Shown here: positions 43,833 to 52,901 of the stretch, piece after piece
Numbering within the stretch: position 1 is the first letter of the stretch
Layout: every line of letters starts with the position of its first letter
Origin: an uncultured Clostridia bacterium
GTDB taxonomy: Bacteria; Bacillota; Clostridia; Christensenellales; Borkfalkiaceae
Direction of reading: 5' to 3'
Length of the DNA: 64,000 bases
Assembly (NCBI GenBank): GCA_934271275.1
Contig: CAKQRD010000005.1
Span: 103,535 to 167,534, forward strand
The notes under the pieces: model-generated
The model's database searches: none
Told to the model about the DNA's origin: nothing
Seen by the model: only the letters and a program-made list of their open reading frames with translations
Position numbers and translations under genes: made by a program

Positions 43833-44632
43833 AAAAAGTCATAAAAGGGCTTGTGATAGCCGTTGCGATAGGTTTTATTTACGCGCCTATCATACTTTTA
43901 TTCGTTTATAGTTTTACGCCGTCTAAAATAATCGGCAGGTGGGAAGGCTTTTCGCTCGAATTGTACAGACAGCTTTTTACCGTACCGAAGCTTCGCGGAA
44001 TGATAGTCGATACTGTAGTACTTGCGCTTCTTGCGGCGACAATCTCCACGATAATAGGTACTTTGGGCGCGATAGGAATTTTTTACAATAAAAAATGGCT
44101 CGGAAAATTTACCAAGACCGCTTCGCAAATCCCCGTAATCAACGCGGAAATAGTTACGGCGATTTCACTCGCTCTCGTATTTGCGCTTGTAAGTATGGGC
44201 AGAAGCTATGCGTCGCTTTTAATAGGTCATATCGTTTTATGCACGCCGTTCGTGGTTTTATCGGTTTTGCCCAAGCTTAAACAGTTAGATCCCAGCCTAT
44301 ACGAAGCCGCGCTCGATCTCGGCGCAACGCCCTTTCAGGCTCTTACGAAAATTATTTTGCCGGAAATTTTACCGGGAATATTTTCGGGATTTATGCTTGC
44401 GATAACGTTGTCTCTCGACGATTATATGATTTCCGCATACACGAAACCCGCGGAGCTTGAAACGATAAGCACTTACGTTTTCGGCGCGCTTAAAAAACCG
44501 AAAACTTCGTATTTACCTGCACTTCGCGCGCTTTCGTCGCTGATATTTATAATAATGATCGTTGCGGTTCTCGCTATGGATTTCAAGGTTTCGAGAGCGG
44601 CTAAAAAGAATAAACTCGCGATAAACAAATAA
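43829..44632 (+). CDS. potC: Spermidine/putrescine ABC transporter permease
   Basis: 267 residues from the ATG at 43829 (MKKVIKGLVIAVAIGFIYAP), chosen for the ATGA overlap with potB. Six helices and the EAA motif YEAALDLGATPFQALTKIILPE. Partner of PotB in the membrane channel. Confidence 0.92.
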   Translation: MKKVIKGLVIAVAIGFIYAPIILLFVYSFTPSKIIGRWEGFSLELYRQLFTVPKLRGMIVDTVVLALLAATISTIIGTLGAIGIFYNKKWLGKFTKTASQIPVINAEIVTAISLALVFALVSMGRSYASLLIGHIVLCTPFVVLSVLPKLKQLDPSLYEAALDLGATPFQALTKIILPEILPGIFSGFMLAITLSLDDYMISAYTKPAELETISTYVFGALKKPKTSYLPALRALSSLIFIIMIVAVLAMDFKVSRAAKKNKLAINK

Positions 44633-44649
44633 AAAGGAGATAAATAAAA

Positions 44650-45930
44650 ATGAAAAAGACAAACGGAAAGATTCTTGCGGTTTCCCTTGCGGCACTCGTA
44701 GCCGTACCGTCCGCGGCAACGTTTTCGGGGTGCGGAAAGTCGGCTGACCTTCGTATCTATAATTGTTACGATTATATAGACGAAAGCCTTATAGACGATT
44801 TCGTAAGCTATTATAAAGATAAAACGGGCAAAGACATAAAAATCGAGTATTCCTGTTTCGATACGCCCGAGGATTGTTATAATTCTCTGAAAATCGACGG
44901 TTCTGCATACGATCTTGTCTGTCCGTCCGATTATATGATAGAGAGAATGGCGAGAGAGAATATGCTGGAAGAAATTACGCTTCCCGCAGACGGCGCGTAT
45001 AATAAAAACGTTTCGTCGTTTATAAAAAACAAGTTTGAAGAAATAAGCTGGGGCGATAAAAGCCTTTCCGATTATGCCGCGGGTTATATGTGGGGAACTT
45101 TGGGGCTTGTGTATAACACTAAAACCGTCAAATCCGAAAATATGAAAAGCTGGTCGTACCTTTGGAAAGACGAAATAAAAGGCAGATTTACAATAAAAAA
45201 CAGCGTAAGAGATACTTATTTTATAGGTCTCGCGGAGTATTATAAAGATAAGCTCGAAGAATACAAAGCCATCGCGGACAAAACGGAATACGCAAGCAAG
45301 CTTAAAGCCGCGTTCAACGATACCGAAGAAGCTACCGTGAACGCCGTAAAGGGTATTCTTAACGACCTTAAAAACCGCAGTAAGGGATTAGAAGTAGACA
45401 GCGGAAAAGACGATATATTGAAAGGTAATATCGACGTTTACTTCGCTTGGAGCGGGGACGCGGTTTACGCGATGGACAGGGGCTTATACGACGAGGAAGG
45501 AAACGAGCTTGCCGAAGACAAAAAGGTTTATCTCGATTATTCCGTGCCGGAGGAAGGTTCTAACGTCTGGTTTGACGGTTGGTGCGTTCCGAAGGGTGCG
45601 GCTAACAAAGAACTCGCGCTTGAGTTTATAGATTTCATTTCCGAACCGAAAAACGTTATAAAAAATATGGAATATATAGGTTACGTAAGCTGTATCGCGG
45701 GAGACGACGTTTTCGACTGGGTTAAAGAAACTTACGGTACGGAAGAAGGCGAAAATACAGATCTCTCTTATTTCTTCGGTAACGGAAATTATTCTTTAAC
45801 GTCGGACAGCCTTTCGCTTTTCGCGCAATATCCCGCAAAAGAAGTCGTGGATCGTTGCGTCGTTATGAATTATTTTTCGGATCAGGCAAACGAGCGCATA
45901 ACGAATATGTGGATAGACGTTATAGCGTAA
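44650..45930 (+). CDS. potD: Spermidine/putrescine-binding lipoprotein
   Basis: 426 residues. Lipobox Cys in ATFSGCGKS (about residue 28). The PotD-type fold follows: LRIYNCYDYIDESLIDDF, YDLVCPSDYMIERM, and VWFDGWCVPKGAANKELALEFIDF near the C-terminus. It captures polyamines outside the membrane and delivers them to PotBC. Longer than E. coli PotD (348), with insertions around 190-250. Confidence 0.92.
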   Translation: MKKTNGKILAVSLAALVAVPSAATFSGCGKSADLRIYNCYDYIDESLIDDFVSYYKDKTGKDIKIEYSCFDTPEDCYNSLKIDGSAYDLVCPSDYMIERMARENMLEEITLPADGAYNKNVSSFIKNKFEEISWGDKSLSDYAAGYMWGTLGLVYNTKTVKSENMKSWSYLWKDEIKGRFTIKNSVRDTYFIGLAEYYKDKLEEYKAIADKTEYASKLKAAFNDTEEATVNAVKGILNDLKNRSKGLEVDSGKDDILKGNIDVYFAWSGDAVYAMDRGLYDEEGNELAEDKKVYLDYSVPEEGSNVWFDGWCVPKGAANKELALEFIDFISEPKNVIKNMEYIGYVSCIAGDDVFDWVKETYGTEEGENTDLSYFFGNGNYSLTSDSLSLFAQYPAKEVVDRCVVMNYFSDQANERITNMWIDVIA

Positions 45931-45955
45931 ACAATTAAATATCTGAATAAAAGCT

Positions 45956-45990
45956 GCGCCCGAGCAAGTCTTGCTCGGGCGCGGTTTGTT
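45956..45990 (+). terminator. Terminator of the pot operon
   Basis: A 12-base perfect stem (45956-45967 with 45971-45982), three-base loop, then GGTTTGTTTAT. T-run is imperfect. Confidence 0.75.
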
Positions 45991-46005
45991 TATATAATTT
46001 TTTCA

Positions 46006-46881
46006 TCAGAAATCCCATTGAGGAATATATTCGGTGCTTGCGCTTTCTCGTTTCTGATAATACATATTTTCGATTCCGAGAGTAAGCGCGTAATCAATAA
46101 CTCTTTCGTATTCCCGTGCGGTGACTTTTCTTTGTAATTCGGGAAAGTTTTTCACGTCTCCGAACGGGGTGTATTGACTCATTACGTTTATATACGCCTT
46201 ATCTTTAATTTCCGAAAAACTATCGAGAACCTTGCAGCTGTCCGAAACGCATTGCGGAAGAACGAGATGCCGGACTATCGTTCCGCTTTTCATCATGCCG
46301 TCCGCATCGAACGACAGCGGTTTTTCCGCCATAAGCTTTATCGCGGTAAACGCTTTCTCGAAATAATCTTTCAGCCCCGTGTATCTGTAAGAAAGCGCGG
46401 GGGAGAAGAATTTTAAGTCGGGCAAAAATATGTCTACGAAGGGGAAAAGTTCTTCAATAATTTCCGTTCGTTCGTAACCGTGAGTGTTGTATACGACGGG
46501 GATTTTCGGGCGATAAAGCTTTAACGCTTCTATTATCTTGTCTGAGTATTGCGTGGGGCTGACGAAATTTATATTATGCGCGCCGCGGTTTTCGAGTTCG
46601 CGGATAATCTCGGCAAGCTCCTCCGCGGAAATATCTTTGCCGCGTAAATTTCTCGAAAGCTCGTAGTTCTGACAGAATACGCATTTAAGCGAACAACCGC
46701 AAAAAAAGATAGTTCCGCTGCCGTTTTTGCCGGAAATAACAGGCTCTTCGTAAAAATGCAAGCCGTAACGCGCAATGCGCATCGTGTCTTTCGCTCCGCA
46801 CCTGCCGAGAACTTTCGTTCTGTCTGCGCCGCATCGGATAGGGCAAAGCTCGCATTTTCGCGAGCCGAAATCCGCGCTCAT
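46006..46881 (-). CDS. Radical SAM protein, PflX/pyruvate formate-lyase-activase-like
   Basis: 291 residues. The radical SAM cluster motif is C63-x3-C67-x2-C70 (GCSLKCVFCQNYELS). A further Cys set near the N-terminus (C10, C13, C17, C28; CELCPIRCGADR) is typical of PflX-type proteins. It uses S-adenosylmethionine for radical chemistry, possibly glycyl-radical activation; no glycyl-radical enzyme lies in the window. It overlaps the ABC exporter gene upstream by four bases and is the last gene of that minus-strand operon. Confidence 0.85.
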   Translation of the reverse strand: MSADFGSRKCELCPIRCGADRTKVLGRCGAKDTMRIARYGLHFYEEPVISGKNGSGTIFFCGCSLKCVFCQNYELSRNLRGKDISAEELAEIIRELENRGAHNINFVSPTQYSDKIIEALKLYRPKIPVVYNTHGYERTEIIEELFPFVDIFLPDLKFFSPALSYRYTGLKDYFEKAFTAIKLMAEKPLSFDADGMMKSGTIVRHLVLPQCVSDSCKVLDSFSEIKDKAYINVMSQYTPFGDVKNFPELQRKVTAREYERVIDYALTLGIENMYYQKRESASTEYIPQWDF

Positions 46882-48860
46882 TCGAGTTCAAACGCTCCCG
46901 TATAAAGCTGATAATATTTGCCGCCCTTTGCGATAAGCTCGTCGTGCGAGCCGCGCTCGATAATTCTGCCGTGTTCCAGAACCATAATGACGTCCGAATT
47001 TTGCACGGTAGAAAGTCTGTGCGCGATAACGAACACAGTTCTGCCTTCCATAAGTCTGTCCGTGCCTTTCTGCACGAGGGCTTCGGTACGGGTGTCTATG
47101 GAAGAAGTCGCTTCGTCCATTATCATAACGGGCGCGTCTTTAACGGCGGCTCTCGCAATGGAAAGAAGCTGTCTTTGCCCTTGCGAAAGGTTTGCGCCGT
47201 CCGAGGTCAGCATAGTGTTGTAGCCGTCGGGGAGACGGGTTATAAAGTCGTGCGCATACGCAAGCTTTGCGGCGGCGATACATTCCTCGTCGGTGGCGTT
47301 AAGCCTGCCGTACCTGATATTATCCATAACCGTACCCGTAAACAGGTTGGTGTCTTGCAAAACTATTCCGAGCGAACGGCGAAGGTCGGCTTTTTTAATT
47401 TTGTTTATGTTAATGCCGTCGTAGCGAATCTTGCCGTCCGCAATGTCGTAAAATCTGTTTATAAGGTTTGTAATGGTCGTTTTGCCTGCGCCGGTCGCTC
47501 CCACGAACGCCACCTTCTGACCGGGGTGCGCGTACAGCGAAACGTCGTGGAGTACGATTTTTTCGGGAACGTAACCGAAATCAACGTCGAACATCTGAAT
47601 GTCGCCTTTAAGCTCGGTATAGGTGATAGAGCCGTCCGCCTTGTGCGGGTGCTTCCACGCCCAGTGTCCCGTGCGTTCTTCGCATTCGTGAATGGTTCCG
47701 TCCTCGTCGATTCTGCATCTGACGAGCGTAACGTAGCCGTCGTCCGTCTCGGGTTGTTCGTCCATAAGCTCGAAAACTCTCGAAGCTCCCGCAAGTCCCA
47801 TAACGAAGGAATTGAGCTGCTGCGACGTCTGCGAAACCTGTCCCGCAAACTGCTTGCTTATAGGCAGAAACGCCATAATCGTCGCGACGTATTTTGCCGT
47901 GTCGAGGTGCTGAATGCCCGTTATGGTGAGGTTCGGCGCGCCCGAAACGACTAGTATTCCGCCGACGAACGCCACGAGAACGTATAAAAGGTTGCCGAGG
48001 TTCCCGATAATAGGCATAAGAACGTTCGCGTAAGTGTGCGCCTTGTGCGCGTCGTCGAAAAGTCTTTCGTTTTTCTCGTCGAAACCCGCCTTGGATTCTT
48101 CTTCGTGGCAGAACACTTTAACGACCTTTTGTCCGTTCATCATTTCCTGAATGTAGCCTTCCTCTTCGCCGATTGACTGTTGCTGGCGCATAAAGTATTT
48201 CGCGCTTTTTCCGCCGATGGATTTCGTCACGAGAGCCATAAGGAATATTCCGAAGAATATGACGAGCGAAAGCCATATGCTGTAACCGAGCATCAGCACG
48301 AGCAGGGTGGCGATTGAAATTGCAGATGACAAAAGATTAGGTATAGACTGCGAAACGAGCTGACGGAGCGCGTCCGTGTCGTTCGTATAAACGCTCATTA
48401 TGTCGCCCGTTTTATGAGTGTCGAAAAAGTGAATGGTGTACGATTGCATTCTGTCGAAAAGAGAGGTTCTTACCTGATGCAAAAATGTCTGCGTAAGAAT
48501 CGCCATAAGTCGCGTGTAGAAAAACGAAGCGAGAATACCCGCCGAATACACGCACGCCATAATAATGAATATTTTAAGGAGAGCAGGGAAGGCAGAATTC
48601 CACGCTCCCGCTGTGCCTTCCGTGGGAATAAGCTTTAACGCTTCGCCTACCGTGGTTAAAACGTTGTATAAGAATTTAGACGACATAACGCTCGTGACCG
48701 CGCTTAAAACGAGGCAGACGAGTATTACCGCGACGAGTTTTTTATTGTTTTTCAGAAGCATCGAAAGAAGGCGTTTGACCGTGCCTTTTTTCGCACTCTT
48801 CGGCGCGCCGGAAAGGGCGATCGAACCGCCGCGCGCGTTACCTCTTTGCATTCTCGGCAT
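46878..48860 (-). CDS. Heterodimeric ABC exporter, catalytic subunit
   Basis: 660 residues from the ATG at 48860 (MPRMQRGNARGG), with GGAGG in front. Six-helix exporter domain and an NBD with GATGAGKTT (Walker A), LSQGQ (signature) and VMIMDEATSS, where the catalytic Glu is present. An insertion of about 45 residues rich in charged and His/Trp residues lies between membrane domain and NBD (about 395-440). Pairs with the exporter gene at 48863. Drug, peptide or lipid export cannot be told apart. Confidence 0.9.
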   Translation of the reverse strand: MPRMQRGNARGGSIALSGAPKSAKKGTVKRLLSMLLKNNKKLVAVILVCLVLSAVTSVMSSKFLYNVLTTVGEALKLIPTEGTAGAWNSAFPALLKIFIIMACVYSAGILASFFYTRLMAILTQTFLHQVRTSLFDRMQSYTIHFFDTHKTGDIMSVYTNDTDALRQLVSQSIPNLLSSAISIATLLVLMLGYSIWLSLVIFFGIFLMALVTKSIGGKSAKYFMRQQQSIGEEEGYIQEMMNGQKVVKVFCHEEESKAGFDEKNERLFDDAHKAHTYANVLMPIIGNLGNLLYVLVAFVGGILVVSGAPNLTITGIQHLDTAKYVATIMAFLPISKQFAGQVSQTSQQLNSFVMGLAGASRVFELMDEQPETDDGYVTLVRCRIDEDGTIHECEERTGHWAWKHPHKADGSITYTELKGDIQMFDVDFGYVPEKIVLHDVSLYAHPGQKVAFVGATGAGKTTITNLINRFYDIADGKIRYDGININKIKKADLRRSLGIVLQDTNLFTGTVMDNIRYGRLNATDEECIAAAKLAYAHDFITRLPDGYNTMLTSDGANLSQGQRQLLSIARAAVKDAPVMIMDEATSSIDTRTEALVQKGTDRLMEGRTVFVIAHRLSTVQNSDVIMVLEHGRIIERGSHDELIAKGGKYYQLYTGAFELE

Positions 48861-48862
48861 AA

Positions 48863-50719
48863 TTATTTCGCCTCCTTGTTTTGAGAATAGTAAAGTTCCT
48901 GATAAATTTCGTTGGAGGAGAGAAGCTCTTCGTGCGTGCCGCACGCGATAATTTTTCCGCCGTCCATTATCAGAATTTTATCGGCTTCCTGCACGGAAGC
49001 GATTCTTTGAGCGATAATGATTTTAGTCGTTTCGGGAATATATTTTTTAAGCGAGGCTCTTATAAGCGCGTCGGTTTTGGTATCGACCGCGGAGGTCGAA
49101 TCGTCGAGGATAAGAATCTTCGGCTTTTTGAGAAGCGCGCGAGCTATGCAAAGTCTCTGCTTTTGTCCGCCGGAAACGTTCACGCCGCCTTGTTCTATGT
49201 AGCTGTCGTAGCCCTGCGGAAAGCCCGTAATAAACTCGTCCGCCTGCGCTGATTTACAAGCGTTCACAATCTCTTCGTCCGTGGCGTTTTTGTTACCCCA
49301 GCGCATATTTTCTTTAATCGTACCCGAGAAAAGAACGTTCTTTTGCAGAACCATAGCGACGGAATTGCGCAGCACTTCGAGATCGTAATTTTTTACGTTT
49401 ATGCCCGCGACTTCGACTTCGCCTTCCGAAACGTCGTAAAGACGGGGGATAAGCTGAACGAGCGAAGTTTTGCTCGAACCCGTCGAGCCTATAATGCCGA
49501 CCGTTTCGCCGCTTTTTATATCGAGGTTTATATCCGACAGTGCGAATTTTTCCGCTTTTTCGGAATATTTGAAGCTTACGTTTTTAAAAGAAACGCTGCC
49601 GTCTTTAACTTCTTCGACCGCGTTTTCGGGAGAAACGATAGAGCTTTGTTCGTTCAGCACCTCGGTAATACGCTGCGCCGAAGCGTATGACATTAAAACC
49701 ATAACCATAATCATAGAAACCATCATAAGGCTCATAAGAATCTGGAAGGAATAGGTCATAAAGCTTTGAAGCTCGGTGAGCTGCAAAAGCGACTGGTCGG
49801 AACTGATTATAAGGTAAGAGCCGACTATATAAATGGCGATGATGCCGAAATATACGCAGAAATTCATGAGCGGGGTGTTGAGCGCGACGAGCTTTTCGGC
49901 TTTAACGAAATCCTCTTTAACGCTCGAAGACGCTTTATTGAATTTCTTCTTTTCGTAATCTTCTCTGACGTACGACTTTACGACGCGCATACCGCGCACG
50001 TTTTCTTCCACAGATTCGTTCATGGCGTCGTACTTTTTGAAAATGCGGTTAAAGAACGGTATCGCCTTCGTCATAATAAAGAAGAGTCCCAAGGCTAGAA
50101 TAGGCGAGGTGCAAAGGAAGATAAGCGCCATAGTCGAGTTTATGGAAAAAGCCATAACCATAGAGAAAATAAGCATAAACGGCGCGCGAACCGCCGTCCT
50201 TATAATCATCATATAACTCATTTCCACGTTGGTGACGTCGGTAGTTAATCTCGTTACAAGACTCGAAGTAGAGAATTTGTCGATATTAGAGAACGAGAAG
50301 TCCTGAATTTTACCGTACATATCTTTGCGCAGATTCTTTGCAAACCCGCTCGAAGCCTTTGCGCAGAACTTACCCGAAAGAACGCCGCAGGTAAGCGATA
50401 AAAACGCCAGAGCGATGAGAATAAGACCGAAATCTACTATGATGACGAGAAGATTCGGGTTTTCGCTTCCGCCGGTAAGAAAATTCACGATTTTCGGAAC
50501 TAACGGATTCGGAGAGGGATTCTGTCCCGAAACGTATTCTATGGTGTTAAGCAAAAGAGTCATAAGCCAAGGGATAAGGCACTCGAAAACAACCTCCATC
50601 ATAACGAAAAGAGGCGCGAGAATCGAAGGTTTTTTATATTCCCTTACAGAACCGCCGAGCGTTTTCAAAATCGACTTTAAGCCGAATTTGTTTTTTTCGC
50701 TTTTAACAGCTTTTTCCAT
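48863..50719 (-). CDS. Heterodimeric ABC exporter, subunit with degenerate site
   Basis: 618 residues. Six-helix exporter domain, then NBD. Walker A is GSTGSSKT (411-418) with Ser in place of the usual Gly before Lys. Signature is VSGGQ (515-519). Walker B ILILD (535-539) is followed by D540 where the catalytic Glu should be. This is the pattern of the non-hydrolysing half in heterodimeric exporters such as TM287/288. First gene of the minus-strand operon; the partner starts two bases after the stop. Confidence 0.9.
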   Translation of the reverse strand: MEKAVKSEKNKFGLKSILKTLGGSVREYKKPSILAPLFVMMEVVFECLIPWLMTLLLNTIEYVSGQNPSPNPLVPKIVNFLTGGSENPNLLVIIVDFGLILIALAFLSLTCGVLSGKFCAKASSGFAKNLRKDMYGKIQDFSFSNIDKFSTSSLVTRLTTDVTNVEMSYMMIIRTAVRAPFMLIFSMVMAFSINSTMALIFLCTSPILALGLFFIMTKAIPFFNRIFKKYDAMNESVEENVRGMRVVKSYVREDYEKKKFNKASSSVKEDFVKAEKLVALNTPLMNFCVYFGIIAIYIVGSYLIISSDQSLLQLTELQSFMTYSFQILMSLMMVSMIMVMVLMSYASAQRITEVLNEQSSIVSPENAVEEVKDGSVSFKNVSFKYSEKAEKFALSDINLDIKSGETVGIIGSTGSSKTSLVQLIPRLYDVSEGEVEVAGINVKNYDLEVLRNSVAMVLQKNVLFSGTIKENMRWGNKNATDEEIVNACKSAQADEFITGFPQGYDSYIEQGGVNVSGGQKQRLCIARALLKKPKILILDDSTSAVDTKTDALIRASLKKYIPETTKIIIAQRIASVQEADKILIMDGGKIIACGTHEELLSSNEIYQELYYSQNKEAK

Positions 50720-50858
50720 TTAATTCGCTCCTTATAATCAATAAATTCTTGTAAAAGTAAACGCTACTAATTTACGCCGCAAAACTTGAATGAATATTGA
50801 AAACCAACTGAAAAACGTATTTATTTCAAACATTATATATGCTTACGCGTTATTGTAT

Positions 50859-50887
50859 ATTTTAACTCAATAAAATTTAGTTGTCAA
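50859..50887 (-). promoter_or_regulatory. Promoter of the ABC exporter operon
   Basis: On the minus strand: TTGACA (50887-50882), 17-base spacer, TAAAAT (50864-50859). Leader of about 130 bases. Divergent to the metK promoter. Confidence 0.75.
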
Positions 50888-50909
50888 CGATTTAACCGCT
50901 CCATTTTCA

Positions 50910-50938
50910 TTGACATCAAACGGTATAAATGATAAAAT
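50910..50938 (+). promoter_or_regulatory. metK promoter
   Basis: TTGACA at 50910-50915, 17-base spacer, TAAAAT at 50933-50938. Leader of about 33 bases, too short for a SAM riboswitch. Confidence 0.8.
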
Positions 50939-50977
50939 ATTTCAGTATTGTTATAGAACGAAAAACGAAGGATTAAG

Positions 50978-52141
50978 ATGAAGCATTTTTTTACCAGCGA
51001 AAGCGTAACCGCGGGGCATCCCGATAAAGTCTGCGATCAGGTCGCAGACGCCATACTCGACGCGTATCTCGAACAAGATCCCGAATCGCGCGTAGCGTGC
51101 GAAGTCTGCGCTTCCACCGATTTTATGATGATTTTCGGCGAAATCACGTCGAATGCGAAAGTAGACGTTAAAGCGGTAGCGAAAAAGGTCGTTGCGGAAA
51201 TAGGTTATACGGAAAACGGCATCGGTTTTTCCGCCGACAACGTAAAAATCGAGGTGAAGCTTAACCGTCAAAGCCCCGATATTGCTCTCGGAGTGGATAA
51301 TTCCGCCGAAAGCGTTTCGGGCGACGACTACGATAAAACGGGCGCGGGAGATCAGGGGCTTATGTTCGGTTACGCCTGCAAGGAGACAGAAGAGCTTATG
51401 CCTCTTCCCATAATTCTCTCGCATAAAATGTGCAAAAAGCTTGAAGATGTGAGAAAAGACGGCACTCTTTCTTATCTCCGTCCCGACGGGAAAGGTCAGA
51501 TAACGGTTGAATACGACGATAAAAAGGTTAAAAGAATAGAAGCGGTCGTGCTTTCTTCTCAACACGACGGAGACGTTTCTACCGAAGATTTGAGAAAAGA
51601 CCTTAAAAAATTCGTTATAGACGAGGTGTTGCCCGCAAATCTCGTAGACGAAAACACGAAATATTATATAAATCCTACGGGGCGTTTCGAGATAGGCGGT
51701 CCTGCGGGGGATTCGGGGTTGACGGGCAGAAAAATAATCGTCGATACCTACGGCGGCAGATGTCCGCACGGCGGCGGTTCGTTCTCAGGAAAGGACGCTA
51801 CGAAGGTAGACAGAAGCGCAACCTATATGGCGCGTTATATAGCTAAAAACGTTGTTGCGTCAGGGCTTGCGGAAGAATGTCAGATTCAGCTTGCGTATGC
51901 GATCGGCAGAGCGAGACCCGTTTCCGTTCTCGTAAACACTTTCGGCACGGGTAAGGTATCGGAAGAAGTTTTGGCGGATATAATAGTCAAAGAGTTTGAC
52001 CTCCGTCCCGCGGCGATTACAGATACCTTGGGACTTAAAAAGCCCGTTTTCGGCAAAACCGCGTCTTACGGGCATTTCGGAAGAGATGGCTTTGCCTGGG
52101 AGAAAACGGACGCGGCGGAACGCCTTAAAAAGTATCTGTAA
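50978..52141 (+). CDS. metK: S-adenosylmethionine synthetase
   Basis: 387 residues, normal length. Family motifs are intact: TAGHPDKVCDQVADAILD, GAGDQGLMFGYAC and GGGSFSGKDATKVDRSA. It makes SAM from methionine and ATP. comF follows three bases after the stop. Confidence 0.97.
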   Translation: MKHFFTSESVTAGHPDKVCDQVADAILDAYLEQDPESRVACEVCASTDFMMIFGEITSNAKVDVKAVAKKVVAEIGYTENGIGFSADNVKIEVKLNRQSPDIALGVDNSAESVSGDDYDKTGAGDQGLMFGYACKETEELMPLPIILSHKMCKKLEDVRKDGTLSYLRPDGKGQITVEYDDKKVKRIEAVVLSSQHDGDVSTEDLRKDLKKFVIDEVLPANLVDENTKYYINPTGRFEIGGPAGDSGLTGRKIIVDTYGGRCPHGGGSFSGKDATKVDRSATYMARYIAKNVVASGLAEECQIQLAYAIGRARPVSVLVNTFGTGKVSEEVLADIIVKEFDLRPAAITDTLGLKKPVFGKTASYGHFGRDGFAWEKTDAAERLKKYL

Positions 52142-52144
52142 AAT

Positions 52145-52891
52145 ATGAATCTTTTCTCGCGTATCGGCGCGTTTTTAGAAAAGTTTTTGTACAATCCGAA
52201 ATGGCGTTGCATATCCTGCGGAAAGGAAATTTTCGACGACAATTCTTATTTTTGCGAGGCGTGTAAGGAAAAGCTTCCGATAAGAGAAGGCGCGATTTGC
52301 GCGCACTGCGGCAGAGAAACCGTTGCACCTGTCGAATATTGCGACACCTGCAAAGGAAGGCTTACCGCGATAGACAAGGGGAGAAGCGCGTTTGAATACG
52401 ATAAACCGATAAGCGGACTTATAAAGCGCGCAAAGTACGGCGGAGAAAAATATATTCTGACCGCGCTTGCCGAATATCTTTCGCTCGTTTATTTCAAGAA
52501 CTATTTTGCCGCGGACGTAATCGTTTACGTTCCGATGACAAAGAAAGCGGAGAGAAAACGCGGATATAACCACGGCAAAGTCCTTGCGGAAAAGACTTCA
52601 GAAATCGTGGGCGTTCCCGTTCTCGATTGTCTCGAAAAGACGAGGGAAACGAAGCGTCAGGCAAAGCTTAACGCGGAAAGCAGAAAGAAGAATCTTATCG
52701 GCGCATTTAAAGTGACCGATAAGCGCGCGGCAGAAAACAAAACCGTGCTTATAATAGACGACGTTACGACTACGGGCGCGACGGGAGAAGCCGTTGCGGA
52801 AGCGTTAAAGAAAGCGGGAGCAAGTTCCGTGCTTTTGCTGACGGTTGCCGCAGTGTCGTTTTTGAAAAATAAAAGAACCGTGAAAAAATAA
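52145..52891 (+). CDS. comF: ComF-family phosphoribosyltransferase-like protein
   Basis: 248 residues. An N-terminal double zinc ribbon (CISCGKEI...CEAC, CAHCGRE...CDTC; about 20-78) precedes a PRTase fold with the PRPP loop VLIIDDVTTTGAT (about 200-212). ComF acts with the DNA-uptake machinery in competent species and in other roles elsewhere. No other competence genes are near. It is followed by secA after 10 bases. Confidence 0.9.
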   Translation: MNLFSRIGAFLEKFLYNPKWRCISCGKEIFDDNSYFCEACKEKLPIREGAICAHCGRETVAPVEYCDTCKGRLTAIDKGRSAFEYDKPISGLIKRAKYGGEKYILTALAEYLSLVYFKNYFAADVIVYVPMTKKAERKRGYNHGKVLAEKTSEIVGVPVLDCLEKTRETKRQAKLNAESRKKNLIGAFKVTDKRAAENKTVLIIDDVTTTGATGEAVAEALKKAGASSVLLLTVAAVSFLKNKRTVKK

Positions 52892-52901
52892 GGAGCAGAA
52901 A

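Noticed and set aside
47000..47954. 336-codon plus-strand frame opposite the ABC exporter
   Set aside because: Shadow of the exporter NBD; no family match.
50939..50977. SAM riboswitch before metK
   Set aside because: The promoter leaves only about 33 bases of leader, too short for any SAM riboswitch.
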